This document shows, piece by piece, positions 7,035-15,406 of a stretch of DNA of 62,651 bases. How positions within the stretch are numbered: the stretch's first letter is position 1; each line of letters starts with the position of its first letter. The translations under genes were made by a program, and so were the position numbers. The DNA is from an uncultured Prevotella sp. (lineage in GTDB: Bacteria; Bacteroidota; Bacteroidia; Bacteroidales; Bacteroidaceae), in the NCBI GenBank assembly GCA_934230115.1, contig CAKQEI010000004.1, positions 1 through 62,651 of the forward strand, written 5' to 3'. The notes beneath the pieces were generated by a model that was given only the letters and a program-made list of their open reading frames with translations, had not been told where the DNA came from and made no database searches.

Positions 7035-9784
7035 ACTCTAACTGTTCCCGGACTAATACCAAACTCATCCTTAAAGCACTTATTGAAATACGACGGCGAG
7101 GTGAACCCCACTTCGTAGGCTATTTCCGACACTGCCTTGTCGGTTTGCTCAAGCATACGGCGGGCCTTCACGAGGCGTGCCTTGCGCAGAATCTCAACGG
7201 GGGTCTGACCCGTGAGCGCCTTCACCTTGCGGTAGAGCTGCACGCGCGACAAACCTATCTCCTCGCCAAGACGCTCGATGGTGAAGTCGGAGTCGCCGAG
7301 GTTGCTCTTTATTATCTCGCGCAGACGTGACACAAAGCCTTGGTCGGGCTGTCCGAGACGCTCCTCCTCCACTGCCTCCTGCTTGCCACCTGAGAAGATG
7401 GAGCGGAGCATGACGCGCGACTTGAGCAGATTGTCGACACGGGCGAGCAGCACTGAGCCTGAGAAGGGTTTGGTGATGTAGGAGTCGGCTCCTATGGCGT
7501 AGCCCTCCTCGCGCTGCTCGGTGAGCGAGCGTGCGGTGAGCAGTATCACGGGGATATGGCTTGTGGCTGTGTCGGCCTTTATCTGCCGCGTGAACTCCAA
7601 GCCGTCCATCACGGGCATCATCACGTCGCACACCACGGCTTGGGGCACAAAGCGGCGCGCCTTGTCGAGACCCTGCTTGCCGTCGGTAGCCTCCACCACA
7701 TTGTATTTTTGCGAGAGTATGGAGCGCAGGTATGTGCGCATACCGTTGTTGTCGTCGATGATAAGCACCAAGGGGCGGTCGTTGTCGAAGTCCTCGGCGT
7801 TGACGATGCGCTCGGCAAGCGCCTCTGCCTCGGTGTCGGAGGGGGCGTAACTGTCGTCGACGAGTCCCTTGTCCTGCTGTGCATGGGTGTTGGCGGCGGT
7901 GTCCTTCGACGGGTCGTAACCCGGCTGCGAGTCGGGCAGGCTGATGATGAACGTAGTGCCCTTGCCCGGCTGGCTCTCGGCGTGTATGTCGCCATGATGC
8001 AGGTCGACGTAGGCCTTGACGAGCGAGAGACCAATGCCCGTGCCGCCAATGGAGCCTTGCGCCTGATAGAACCGCTCGAAGAGTCGGGGCAGCTCCTCGG
8101 GGGCAATGCCCTTGCCGGTGTCTGCCACGGTCATGGTGTATTGGTTGGAGCTGAGCTTCAGGCGCGTGGTGATGGTTCCGCCCTCGGGAGTGTACTTCAG
8201 GGCGTTGGACATGAGGTTGAAGTAGATGTGCTCCAGCTTGTCGCGGTCGGCTATGAGCAGGGCGTCGTGGGGCACAGCGGATGTGTCGACATCAATCGAG
8301 ATCTTGCGTCGGGCAGCCACGGCACGGAAGTCATCAGCCCATTTGCCAAGCTCCTCCTGCAGACGGAAGCGGTTGAGCTGCAGAGTGGCCTTGTTGTTCT
8401 GCACCTTGCGGAAGTCGAGTATCTCGCCCACAAGCTGGATGAGAATGCGCGTGTTGCGCTGCACCATCTCAAGCATGGAGCGCTGCTGTCCACGCACGGC
8501 GGGGTCTTCGAGCAGTTGGTCGGTAGGTCCGGCGATGAGGGTGAGCGGTGTGCGCAGCTCGTGGCTCACGTTGGTGAAGAACTGCAGCTGGGTCTGGGTC
8601 ATGCGCTCCATGTCCTCGGTCATCTGCTGCTGCTGGCGCATGGAGTCCTTGAGCTGTCGGTTGATGCGTGTTCTTGCCACGTATGCCTTAATGGCCAAAG
8701 CGCAGGCAACGATGAGCATGGTGATGATGACGAGAAGCACGAGCAGATAGTTGCGCTGGGTGTTGAAGTCGTTGGCAGCCTTGTCCACACGCGAGCGCAG
8801 GTCGAGCAGGTGGTCCTGCTGGCGCACGGTCTCGTCGTTCTGCATGAGCAGCACGCGGGCGTTGCCACTGGTGACGAGGGCTGAGGAGAGGCGGTTCTCG
8901 CGGTCGTACTTCCCTCCCTTGAGTATGTTCACGGCAAGCTGCATCACAGCGTCGCCTCGCGTGGGATAGATGTAGGAGGCGAAGAGAGTGCCGTTGTCGA
9001 CAAGCCGCAGTCCGCCACCCTTCTGGGGCATGGCGTCGATGCCGCAGAAGCGTATCTTGCTCACGTCGAGTCCGTGCTTCTGGGCTGCGCGGCGTGCGCC
9101 CACAGCCATGCGGTCGTTGTGGGCGAAGAGGCAGTCGAAGGATGGATGCGGACGAGAGAGCAAGGAGTCCATCACGCGGTAGGCACCCTGCTCGGTCCAG
9201 TCGGCACTCACATCTGCCACTATATTTATATTAGGATGCTTCGACACAACGCTGTCGAACCCCTTGCTGCGCTCGATGGCGGGCGAGGAGGTGGATAGTC
9301 CGCGCAGCTCAAGGATGCGGCTGCCGTCGGGCAAGGCGCTGGCGAGATATTCGGCATAGGTGGTGCCTATCTCGCGGTTGTCGGCTCCGATGTAGGCTGT
9401 GTACTTGTCGGAACGTGTGCGGCGGTCGAAAATGATGACGGGTATGCCCTTCTCGTAGGCACGGTCGATGGCAGGCGAAATGCCCACCTGGCCCGGGGCT
9501 ACGATGAGGAGGTCGACACCGTCGTCGACAAACTTCTCTATCTGCTGTGTCTGCAAATGCACGTCGTCGTAGGCAGAGGATATGCGCAGGTCGACATCGT
9601 TATAATAGTAGGCGGCGATGCGCAACTCCTCGTTGAGTTTCTCGCGCCACACGTCCTCGGAGCATTGCGACACTCCGACCACGTAGCGTTTGCCGCCAGC
9701 AGAGCATCCCGTGAGGACGACGAGGAGCGTGAGCATGATTGCGCCGACGGACATTCGTAGGAATGAATACTTGTTAGATTTCAT
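7031..9784 (-). CDS. Hybrid two-component sensor (sugar-binding sensor, kinase, receiver, AraC output)
   Basis: A 917-residue one-protein signalling system. In order: lipobox-like signal (LTGC, Cys27); periplasmic binding-protein domain of the ribose/LacI type (about 33-320; HNDRMA and GIDAMPQ motifs); membrane span 346-369; HisKA (SHELRTPLT, His408); HATPase (NLMSNALKYTPEGG, then GTGIGLSL); receiver (Asp720 in VVCDVMMPVMDG); and AraC-type DNA-binding domain (about 830-917). Proteins with this sensor sense fructose or related sugars in Bacteroides and activate utilisation operons. No sugar-utilisation genes lie nearby. The start at MKSNKYSF is chosen because the signal peptide follows it and the promoter (9821-9828) lies just upstream; a longer in-frame reading would cross that promoter. 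Confidence 0.9.
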   Translation of the reverse strand: MKSNKYSFLRMSVGAIMLTLLVVLTGCSAGGKRYVVGVSQCSEDVWREKLNEELRIAAYYYNDVDLRISSAYDDVHLQTQQIEKFVDDGVDLLIVAPGQVGISPAIDRAYEKGIPVIIFDRRTRSDKYTAYIGADNREIGTTYAEYLASALPDGSRILELRGLSTSSPAIERSKGFDSVVSKHPNINIVADVSADWTEQGAYRVMDSLLSRPHPSFDCLFAHNDRMAVGARRAAQKHGLDVSKIRFCGIDAMPQKGGGLRLVDNGTLFASYIYPTRGDAVMQLAVNILKGGKYDRENRLSSALVTSGNARVLLMQNDETVRQQDHLLDLRSRVDKAANDFNTQRNYLLVLLVIITMLIVACALAIKAYVARTRINRQLKDSMRQQQQMTEDMERMTQTQLQFFTNVSHELRTPLTLIAGPTDQLLEDPAVRGQQRSMLEMVQRNTRILIQLVGEILDFRKVQNNKATLQLNRFRLQEELGKWADDFRAVAARRKISIDVDTSAVPHDALLIADRDKLEHIYFNLMSNALKYTPEGGTITTRLKLSSNQYTMTVADTGKGIAPEELPRLFERFYQAQGSIGGTGIGLSLVKAYVDLHHGDIHAESQPGKGTTFIISLPDSQPGYDPSKDTAANTHAQQDKGLVDDSYAPSDTEAEALAERIVNAEDFDNDRPLVLIIDDNNGMRTYLRSILSQKYNVVEATDGKQGLDKARRFVPQAVVCDVMMPVMDGLEFTRQIKADTATSHIPVILLTARSLTEQREEGYAIGADSYITKPFSGSVLLARVDNLLKSRVMLRSIFSGGKQEAVEEERLGQPDQGFVSRLREIIKSNLGDSDFTIERLGEEIGLSRVQLYRKVKALTGQTPVEILRKARLVKARRMLEQTDKAVSEIAYEVGFTSPSYFNKCFKDEFGISPGTVRV

Positions 9785-9820
9785 CTTTCTTGAGGATTTT
9801 CTAAAGGTTTGTTGCGACGC

Positions 9821-9828
9821 CAAAATTA
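9821..9828 (-). promoter_or_regulatory. -7 element of the hybrid sensor gene
   Basis: Minus-strand TAATTTTG, a perfect TAnnTTTG match, 37 bases before the start codon. No good TTTG element at the usual distance. Confidence 0.6.
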
Positions 9829-9953
9829 CAAAAAATATACGATTATAAAGGCTAAACACGGCGTGGATGTTTAATTTCATTGCAAAAATGTTGCATGAAA
9901 CAATATTGTAAGCGCAAGAACGATTATTTAAAGCCTTAGTCTTGATAAGTTGG

Positions 9954-9961
9954 TAACTTTG
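9954..9961 (+). promoter_or_regulatory. -7 element of a candidate small RNA
   Basis: TAACTTTG, perfect match, plus strand; the upstream TTTA element is weak and too distant. It points towards the noncoding stretch that ends at the terminator 10127-10172. Confidence 0.5.
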
Positions 9962-9967
9962 CATTGT

Positions 9968-10172
9968 CAAAAAGAAAAAGTAAGTTTCATCAGCATAGTT
10001 AGATAAGTAGTAAATAGATTGTTGTTTTTAGTTTAGTAAGATTAATAGATTGTTGTTTTAGTTTGTAGTAGGTTTTAATAATTGCAGTCAAAAGAGTTAG
10101 TTAAGAAAATACCGGATAACACAAGAAAAGCGAAGGACGTGGAGATAGCTCCATTTCCTTCGCTTTATCTTT
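9968..10172 (+). ncRNA. Candidate intergenic small RNA, about 200 nt
   Basis: The stretch between a plus-strand -7 element and a strong plus-strand terminator contains no ATG and is dense in stop codons, so it is unlikely to be coding. It contains two near-identical direct repeats (10013-10037 and 10044-10068, core AATAGATTGTTGTTTT, period 31). No gene precedes the terminator on this strand, because the hybrid sensor is divergent. Boundaries are inferred from the promoter and terminator, not measured. Confidence 0.5.
10127..10172 (+). terminator. Intrinsic terminator of the candidate small RNA
   Basis: Outer stem AAAGCGAAGGA / TCCTTCGCTTT (10127-10137, 10156-10166), inner stem TGGAG/CTCCA, then ATCTTTTTAT. 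The U-tract is on the plus side only. Confidence 0.85.
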
Positions 10173-10194
10173 TTATACCCTCCTACTAAGTATG

Positions 10195-10237
10195 TGGTCA
10201 TATTTATCGTTATATATGAGTGGCAATCTGTAGGAGG
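10195..10237. repeat. Dispersed 43-bp intergenic motif, copy 1
   Basis: Matches 23034-23076 at 39 of 43 positions; the conserved core is GGCAATCTGTAGGAGG preceded by TTATATATGAG. Both copies sit 15-30 bases after a plus-strand terminator. Confidence 0.7.
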
Positions 10238-10263
10238 AGGGTGTGTCAAAACTCAAACAAAAG

Positions 10264-10459
10264 CGGGCTGAAAGCCCAATATCTCCATAGCCCAGGGCAG
10301 CGCCCTGGGTATATAGCATTCATTTAACAACGCGCCCTGTAAGGGCAACTCTAACATTCCATTGTTTTTTACAGTTGCCCTTACAGGGCGCGTTGGTTGT
10401 TGGTATCCGTTTACCCAGGGCGATGCCCTGGGCTGTGGAGATATTGGGCTTTCAGCCCG
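10264..10459. repeat. Large nested palindromic element (REP/BIME-like)
   Basis: Outer arms of about 85 bp (10264-10348 and 10374-10459) are near-perfect inverted repeats. Each arm contains smaller hairpins: GGGCTGAAAGCCC, AGCCCAGGGC-GCCCTGGG, and an AACGCGCCCTGTAAGGGCA block. The GC-rich blocks look like the repeated palindromes scattered through Bacteroidales genomes. No coding sequence is apparent inside. With the small-RNA locus and the 43-bp motif it accounts for the 729-base gap between the hybrid sensor and the lipoprotein gene. Confidence 0.85.
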
Positions 10460-10513
10460 TCAGCCCCTACTCATATTCTATCACTCCATATTCCGAATGG
10501 ACCATAGATTACT

Positions 10514-11374
10514 CTATTGTCTTTGTGTGGCAACTTTCACCACAGTGACGTAGGATATCGGCTTGCCTTCTTTCTGCGCTGACACAAGCAGACGGATCTC
10601 TCCGTCCTTGATGCGGCGGTCGGCCTTCACCGTGGCTGTGTAGCGCAATCCCTGACCAGGCATTATGTTCTCCACACGCACACTCGGCGAGATATAAATG
10701 CGCTTGTTGGCCTCAGCCTCAACCACCGAGGGGTCGAAGTTGTAGATGGGAGCGTCGGTTTCGTTGTATATCTCAAACGACACACGACCTATCTCGTCGC
10801 CCGAGAGCATTCCGTCGCCGTTGCTGTCGGCAAAGCGCACGTTGCGGATAGTGAGCTTGCCGTCGCTCTTGGCATTGCCGTAGATTTGCTCCACGCGGCT
10901 TGCGTCGACTGATTGGCTTGACGGGGCATTGGACATCGGGGCGTTAGCCATCGGGACATTGCCCATCGTGGCGTTGGCACCCGAAGAGGATGGTGCTCCG
11001 AAGTCAATACGGTCGTCGCCCGAATTGCTGTTGTCAACCATTTGCGACGGGTCGAAATCATCACCAACATAATTGGCGCTGTTGCCGCCATTGGAATAAT
11101 TGCCGCTTGCATACGTGTCGTCGTCATACTGCTGTGCGGAACGGTGCTGTGCCTTCTCAGCAGCATCGCCAAGGGCACCACCCACAATAGCTCCACCCGC
11201 CATTCCGAAGATTGTGCCAACGTCGCTGCCATGAGGTCCGCCAACAATGCCGCCTATTGCGGAGCCAAGCACCGAACCGAGCGAGCTTCCGGCGTAGGCT
11301 CCTGCGCCTGCGCCCGTGGTGCAGCTGCTCACCAAGAGAGCCGCACCCATCATTATTACAGAACCCTTTTTCAT
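10514..11374 (-). CDS. Glycine-zipper lipoprotein with EF-hand-like motif
   Basis: Predicted lipoprotein of 286 residues: signal peptide with lipobox VSSC (Cys18), then a glycine-zipper segment about 22-75 (repeated GSxxGxxxGG) of the kind found in OmpA-linked/17-kDa-antigen lipoproteins, a low-complexity linker rich in Asn, Met, Ala and Pro (about 85-155), and a C-terminal beta-rich domain (about 165-286) containing DSNGDGMLSGDE, a canonical EF-hand calcium loop. Gly-zipper segments insert in or span membranes. It starts 24 bases after the stop of the prolyl oligopeptidase gene, probably one operon. Exact role unknown; alternatively a cell-envelope stress lipoprotein. Confidence 0.75.
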   Translation of the reverse strand: MKKGSVIMMGAALLVSSCTTGAGAGAYAGSSLGSVLGSAIGGIVGGPHGSDVGTIFGMAGGAIVGGALGDAAEKAQHRSAQQYDDDTYASGNYSNGGNSANYVGDDFDPSQMVDNSNSGDDRIDFGAPSSSGANATMGNVPMANAPMSNAPSSQSVDASRVEQIYGNAKSDGKLTIRNVRFADSNGDGMLSGDEIGRVSFEIYNETDAPIYNFDPSVVEAEANKRIYISPSVRVENIMPGQGLRYTATVKADRRIKDGEIRLLVSAQKEGKPISYVTVVKVATQRQ

Positions 11375-11398
11375 AACTCTATTTTATTTTATTCAAAA

Positions 11399-13513
11399 CT
11401 ACTTCTTTATTCCCATGTTCCACAGGATGAAGCTCAGCACGTCGGCCTGCTCCTCAAGACGCATGGCAAGCGGTTTGCCACCACCATGACCTGCCTTTGT
11501 GCCGATGCGGATGAGCGTAGGAGCCGAGCCTGCCTGGCATTCCTGCAGACGCGCAGCAAACTTGAACGAGTGGGCAGGCACCACACGGTCGTCGTGGTCG
11601 GCTGTGGTGACGAGTGTTGCGGGATATTTCACGCCCGGCTTGAGGGTGTGGAGCGGAGAATAGCGCAGCAAGTACTCGAACATCTCCTTGGAGTCCTCGG
11701 ATGTGCCGTAGTCGGGTGCCCAGTTCCAGCCGATAGTGAACTTGTGGTAGCGAAGCATGTCGAGCACACCCACCTCGGGGATGCACACCTTGAAGAGGTC
11801 GGGACGCTGGGTCATACAAGCTCCAACGAGCAGTCCACCGTTGCTTCCGCCCTGGATGGCGAGATAGTCCTTGGAGGTGTACTTCTTGTTGATGAGATAC
11901 TCGGCAGCCGAGATGAAATCGTCAAACACGTTCTGCTTCTGCAACTTTGTGCCTGCCACGTGCCAATCCTCGCCATACTCACCGCCACCACGCAACACAG
12001 CATGCACATAGATGCCGCCACGCTCCATGAACGGAATCATGTTGGAGAGGTAGAAGGGATTGTAGGAGACGTTGAAGCCACCGTAGCCATAGAGCAGCAA
12101 CGGGTTCTTGCCGTTGAGCTTAAGGCCCTTCTTGTAGGTGATGAAGAGCGGGGCGCGTGTGCCGTCCTTGCTTGTGTAGAACTGCATCTCGGTGGTGTAG
12201 TCCTGCGAGCGGAAGCTCACCTTGGGAGCGTAGAGCACGCTGCTCTTGCCCGAAGCCATGTCGTAGCTATAGACAGAGGTGGGCACGGTGTAGGAGGTGA
12301 AGGTGTAGAACACTTCCTTCTGGCCACGCTTGCCGCTGACCGAGGCAGAACCGAAGGTGGGGAACTGAATCTCGGAGAGACGCTTGCCCTCGGTAGTGTA
12401 GGTGTAGAGATGGGTGCAGTTATCCTTGGCATACTGTAATATCATGCGGTCGTCGGCAAATACCACATCCTCGAGCACACTCTCACCCTCGGGCACAACC
12501 TCGCGCCACTCATTATAGCCGGGATGCTTCAGGTCGGCCTGCATAAGGCGATACTTGGGAGCCTCGGCGTTGGTGAGGATATAGATTTTGTCGCCCACGG
12601 TCTGCACGGTGGAATAGATGTACTTGGGGTTGGCACACATCTGTATGAACTGCGAGTTGGGTTTGGTGAGGTCGCGCACAAAGAGATTGTTGCCGTTGTC
12701 CATGCCCGATTCGGTGAGGAACATCACCGTCTCGTCCTTGTTGACACTCACCCCATAGAAGCGCAAGGGCTGGGTGGGGTTCATGTAGAAGAGCTGGTCG
12801 TCGGCCTGCGGAGTGCCAATCTTGTGGTAGTAGATCTTCTGCACAGAGTTCTTGGCAGATGTCTCCTTGCCCTTCTCGGGAGCGTCGTAGGCACTGTAGT
12901 AGAAGCCATCACCAAGCCATGTCACGTTGGTGAACTTAGCCCAAAGGATATGGTCCTGCAAGTCGTTGCCCGTCTGGCAGTCCTTGACGTAGATTTCCTC
13001 CCAGTCGGAACCGCTGCGCGAGATGACGTAGGCCATGTAGCGACCGTTGTTGGAGAAGTGAGTGCCCTTGAGAGCCACAGTGCCGTCGGTGCTGAGCTTG
13101 TTGGGGTCGAGCCATACGCGCTGTTCCTTTACGGGCGAGTCGGGACGGTCCATCTGATAGAGCACATACTGGTTCTGCAGTCCGTCGTTGCGATGTACAT
13201 ACCACTTGCCGTTCTTCTCGAAGGGGATGCCGAACTTCTCGAAATTGGCGGTTTCCTTGAGTCGCTTCAGGATTTTGGCACGCATGGGGATGCTGTTGAG
13301 ATAGTCGCGCGTGAGCTTGTTCTCAGCCTCAACCCACTGGGCAGTCTTCTCGCTGGTGTCGTCCTCGAGCCAGCGGTAAGGGTCGGCAACTTTCACACCG
13401 AAATACTCGTCAACGGTGTTATCCTTTGGAGTAGACGGATAATTAATCTGCGCCACAGCCGATGTAGACACAAACAGCGCGGCGGCAATAGTAAAGATTG
13501 TTGATTGTTTCAT
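11399..13513 (-). CDS. Prolyl oligopeptidase (family S9A), secreted
   Basis: A 704-residue serine peptidase that cleaves short peptides after proline. Signal peptide MKQSTIFTIAAALFVSTSAVAQ predicts a periplasmic location. Residues 25-75 hold the N-terminal DEYFGVKVADPYRWLED signature, followed by the beta-propeller (about 80-420) and the alpha/beta-hydrolase domain. The nucleophile is Ser557 in GGSNGG; the acid lies in TADHDDRVVP and the histidine in KAGHGGG. Length is typical of the family. A -7 element lies upstream (13568-13575); the Gly-zipper lipoprotein gene follows in the same direction. Confidence 0.95.
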   Translation of the reverse strand: MKQSTIFTIAAALFVSTSAVAQINYPSTPKDNTVDEYFGVKVADPYRWLEDDTSEKTAQWVEAENKLTRDYLNSIPMRAKILKRLKETANFEKFGIPFEKNGKWYVHRNDGLQNQYVLYQMDRPDSPVKEQRVWLDPNKLSTDGTVALKGTHFSNNGRYMAYVISRSGSDWEEIYVKDCQTGNDLQDHILWAKFTNVTWLGDGFYYSAYDAPEKGKETSAKNSVQKIYYHKIGTPQADDQLFYMNPTQPLRFYGVSVNKDETVMFLTESGMDNGNNLFVRDLTKPNSQFIQMCANPKYIYSTVQTVGDKIYILTNAEAPKYRLMQADLKHPGYNEWREVVPEGESVLEDVVFADDRMILQYAKDNCTHLYTYTTEGKRLSEIQFPTFGSASVSGKRGQKEVFYTFTSYTVPTSVYSYDMASGKSSVLYAPKVSFRSQDYTTEMQFYTSKDGTRAPLFITYKKGLKLNGKNPLLLYGYGGFNVSYNPFYLSNMIPFMERGGIYVHAVLRGGGEYGEDWHVAGTKLQKQNVFDDFISAAEYLINKKYTSKDYLAIQGGSNGGLLVGACMTQRPDLFKVCIPEVGVLDMLRYHKFTIGWNWAPDYGTSEDSKEMFEYLLRYSPLHTLKPGVKYPATLVTTADHDDRVVPAHSFKFAARLQECQAGSAPTLIRIGTKAGHGGGKPLAMRLEEQADVLSFILWNMGIKK

Positions 13514-13567
13514 ATCATTGTATTGTTTTATAAATCAAAAAATCCGGTTGATTCAACAAAGCCAATG

Positions 13568-13575
13568 CAAAGATA
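13568..13575 (-). promoter_or_regulatory. -7 element of the prolyl oligopeptidase gene
   Basis: Minus-strand TATCTTTG, perfect match, 55 bases before the start codon; no clear upstream element. Confidence 0.55.
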
Positions 13576-13630
13576 AGAAATATATGGGAATAAAAGATTA
13601 AAAAAATGCCAATTTTGATAGGAGGAGTTA

Positions 13631-13667
13631 AGAGGAAGTTAAGAAGAACTTCTTCTTAACTTCCTCT
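13631..13667 (-). terminator. Hairpin after ridA
   Basis: Perfect 17-bp inverted repeat (13631-13647 / 13651-13667, arm AGAGGAAGTTAAGAAGA), loop of three bases, six bases beyond the ridA stop. No U-tract follows on the minus strand, so it may act in RNA 3'-end stability. Confidence 0.6.
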
Positions 13668-13672
13668 AAAAA

Positions 13673-14050
13673 CTATTTCACTGCAATGCACTCCACCTCA
13701 ACGAGAGCGTTCTTGGGCAATGTCTTCACAGCCACTGCAGAGCGGGCTGGGAACGGCTGCGAGAAGAACTCGGCGTAAACCTCGTTCATAGCGGCGAAGT
13801 TGTCCATGTCGCTGAGGAAGACAGTGGTCTTGACAACATGGGCGAAGTCGGTGCCAGCCTCCTTGAGGATGTTCTGGGCGTTGGTGAGCGACTGACGAGT
13901 CTGCTCCTTGATGCCACCCTCGACGAAATTGCCTGTTGCAGGGTCGAGAGGAATCTGACCTGATGCGAATACCATGCCATTAGCCTCGATAGCCTGTGAG
14001 TAAGGACCGATGGCTGCAGGGGCGTTGTTTGTACTGATTTGCTTGTTCAT
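13673..14050 (-). CDS. ridA: RidA reactive enamine/imine deaminase
   Basis: A 125-residue cytoplasmic protein, standard length, of the YjgF/YER057c/UK114 family. RidA hydrolyses 2-aminoacrylate and 2-aminocrotonate, the reactive intermediates released by PLP-dependent dehydratases, to 2-oxo acids and ammonia. Conserved features: GPYSQAI (15-21), ASGQIPLDP (29-37), the substrate-carboxylate Arg103 in PARSAV and the VEVECIA strand near the end. It starts 22 bases after the ilvA stop, so enamine producer and enamine scavenger are cotranscribed. Start chosen at MNKQIST, which matches the family; a longer reading would run into ilvA. Confidence 0.95.
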   Translation of the reverse strand: MNKQISTNNAPAAIGPYSQAIEANGMVFASGQIPLDPATGNFVEGGIKEQTRQSLTNAQNILKEAGTDFAHVVKTTVFLSDMDNFAAMNEVYAEFFSQPFPARSAVAVKTLPKNALVEVECIAVK

Positions 14051-14072
14051 AATAGTTGTATCGTTGTTAAAA

Positions 14073-15284
14073 TTAATAATTGAAGTTGTAGTCGACAAGT
14101 TTGAAGCCGCGCTTTGTGAGGGCATCCTTGAGCTGATTCACGTGCTCGGCATTCTTGGTCTCGGCCTGCAGGCGGAGCACACACGATGTAACCTTCTCAC
14201 TATCCACACTGCGCTCGTGGTTGACGCGGATGACATTGGCACCAAGCTCGGCAAACACCTTGCTCACACCAAGCATCTGGCCAGGCTTGTCCTCAAGCTC
14301 GATGCACAGCGAACAGATGCGTCCGCTCGTCGAGAGACCGCGGTTGATGACACGGTTGAGGATAGTTACGTCGATGTTGCCACCACTCACCACGCATACG
14401 GTCTTCTTGCCCTTAATAGGAACCTTGTTGAACATCACGGCAGCAACACTGGCGGCTCCTGCTCCCTCGGCAATCATCTTCTCGCTCTCAATGAGCTGGA
14501 GAATGGCAGCGCAGATTTCATCCTCGCTCACTGTCACGATGTCGTCGACATACTTGCTGCAGGTGTCGAACGTTATCTTGCCAGGCTCCTTGACGGCAAT
14601 GCCATCGGCAATGGTAGACACAGTGTCGAGCATCTCCTGCTTATGGTCGTGGATGCTCTGCACCATACTTGCGGCTCCCGCAGCCTGAACACCATACACC
14701 TTGACGGCAGGATTCAACGACTTGATGGCGAAGGCAATGCCCGAGAGAAGTCCGCCACCACCTACGGGCACCACAACAGCCTCGATGTCGGGCAGCTGGT
14801 CAAGCAACTCAAGACCGATGGTGCCTTGTCCGGCTATCACATTCTCGTCGTCGAAGGGATGGATGAATGTGTAGCCATGCTCGTCGCGCAAGCGCAACGC
14901 CTCGTTGTAGGCATCATCGTAGACACCGGGAACGAGATTGACTTCGGCTCCGAGCTTGCGGGTGGCCTCAACCTTACTTATAGGAGCACCCTCGGGCAAG
15001 CAGATGAGCGACTTGATGCCCATAGCCGTGGCTCCGAGAGCCACTCCCTGGGCATGATTGCCAGCCGAGCAGGCTATTACACCCTTCGACTTCTCCTCGT
15101 CGGAGAGTTGCGAAATCTTGTAGTAAGCACCGCGAATCTTGAACGAGCCGGTAAGCTGCAAACACTCGGGCTTCAAATAAACGTCGCACTCGGGGTTTAT
15201 CTTAGGGGCATGAATGAGGGCAGTCTTGCGTATCACCTTGCTCAGTACGTAGCGTGCCTTGTAGAAATTGTCTAAATTCAACAT
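14073..15284 (-). CDS. ilvA: Threonine ammonia-lyase (threonine dehydratase) with ACT domain
   Basis: A 403-residue PLP enzyme that deaminates L-threonine to 2-oxobutanoate through an aminocrotonate enamine; 2-oxobutanoate is the isoleucine precursor. The PLP lysine is Lys49 in GSFKIRGA; the phosphate-binding loop is GGGGLLSG. The catalytic domain (1-315) is followed by a single ACT domain (about 325-400, starting LCIELEDKPG), the short form rather than the long two-ACT form. The single ACT domain leaves open whether it is allosterically regulated as the biosynthetic enzyme or used in catabolism. No other ilv genes are nearby. Start at MLNLDNFYK follows family alignment. Promoter at 15334-15341. 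Confidence 0.92.
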   Translation of the reverse strand: MLNLDNFYKARYVLSKVIRKTALIHAPKINPECDVYLKPECLQLTGSFKIRGAYYKISQLSDEEKSKGVIACSAGNHAQGVALGATAMGIKSLICLPEGAPISKVEATRKLGAEVNLVPGVYDDAYNEALRLRDEHGYTFIHPFDDENVIAGQGTIGLELLDQLPDIEAVVVPVGGGGLLSGIAFAIKSLNPAVKVYGVQAAGAASMVQSIHDHKQEMLDTVSTIADGIAVKEPGKITFDTCSKYVDDIVTVSEDEICAAILQLIESEKMIAEGAGAASVAAVMFNKVPIKGKKTVCVVSGGNIDVTILNRVINRGLSTSGRICSLCIELEDKPGQMLGVSKVFAELGANVIRVNHERSVDSEKVTSCVLRLQAETKNAEHVNQLKDALTKRGFKLVDYNFNY

Positions 15285-15333
15285 CGTTTTATGTTTTTTT
15301 CTCAAAAAATTACTTATTGTATTGTTTCGAGCG

Positions 15334-15341
15334 CAAAAGTA
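15334..15341 (-). promoter_or_regulatory. -7 element of the ilvA-ridA operon
   Basis: Minus-strand TACTTTTG, perfect match; CTTG (15361-15364) lies 19 bases upstream as a partial -33 element. Start codon 50 bases downstream. Confidence 0.65.
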
Positions 15342-15406
15342 ATCATTTCTGTTAGAATATGCAAGACGCTGCTATATTTATTTCGGTGCAGGATTAGCCT
15401 AAAAAA

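Noticed and set aside
7556..8884. Long plus-strand open frame opposite the hybrid sensor gene
   Set aside because: Its sequence is the shadow of a GC-rich, conserved kinase gene; it has no recognisable domains and no promoter.
11042..12439. 465-codon plus-strand open frame opposite the lipoprotein and peptidase genes
   Set aside because: Antisense to conserved genes with clear motifs; low-complexity Val/His/Glu-rich translation typical of a shadow frame.
14010..15275. 421-codon plus-strand open frame opposite ilvA and ridA
   Set aside because: Antisense to two well-identified enzymes; no family features.
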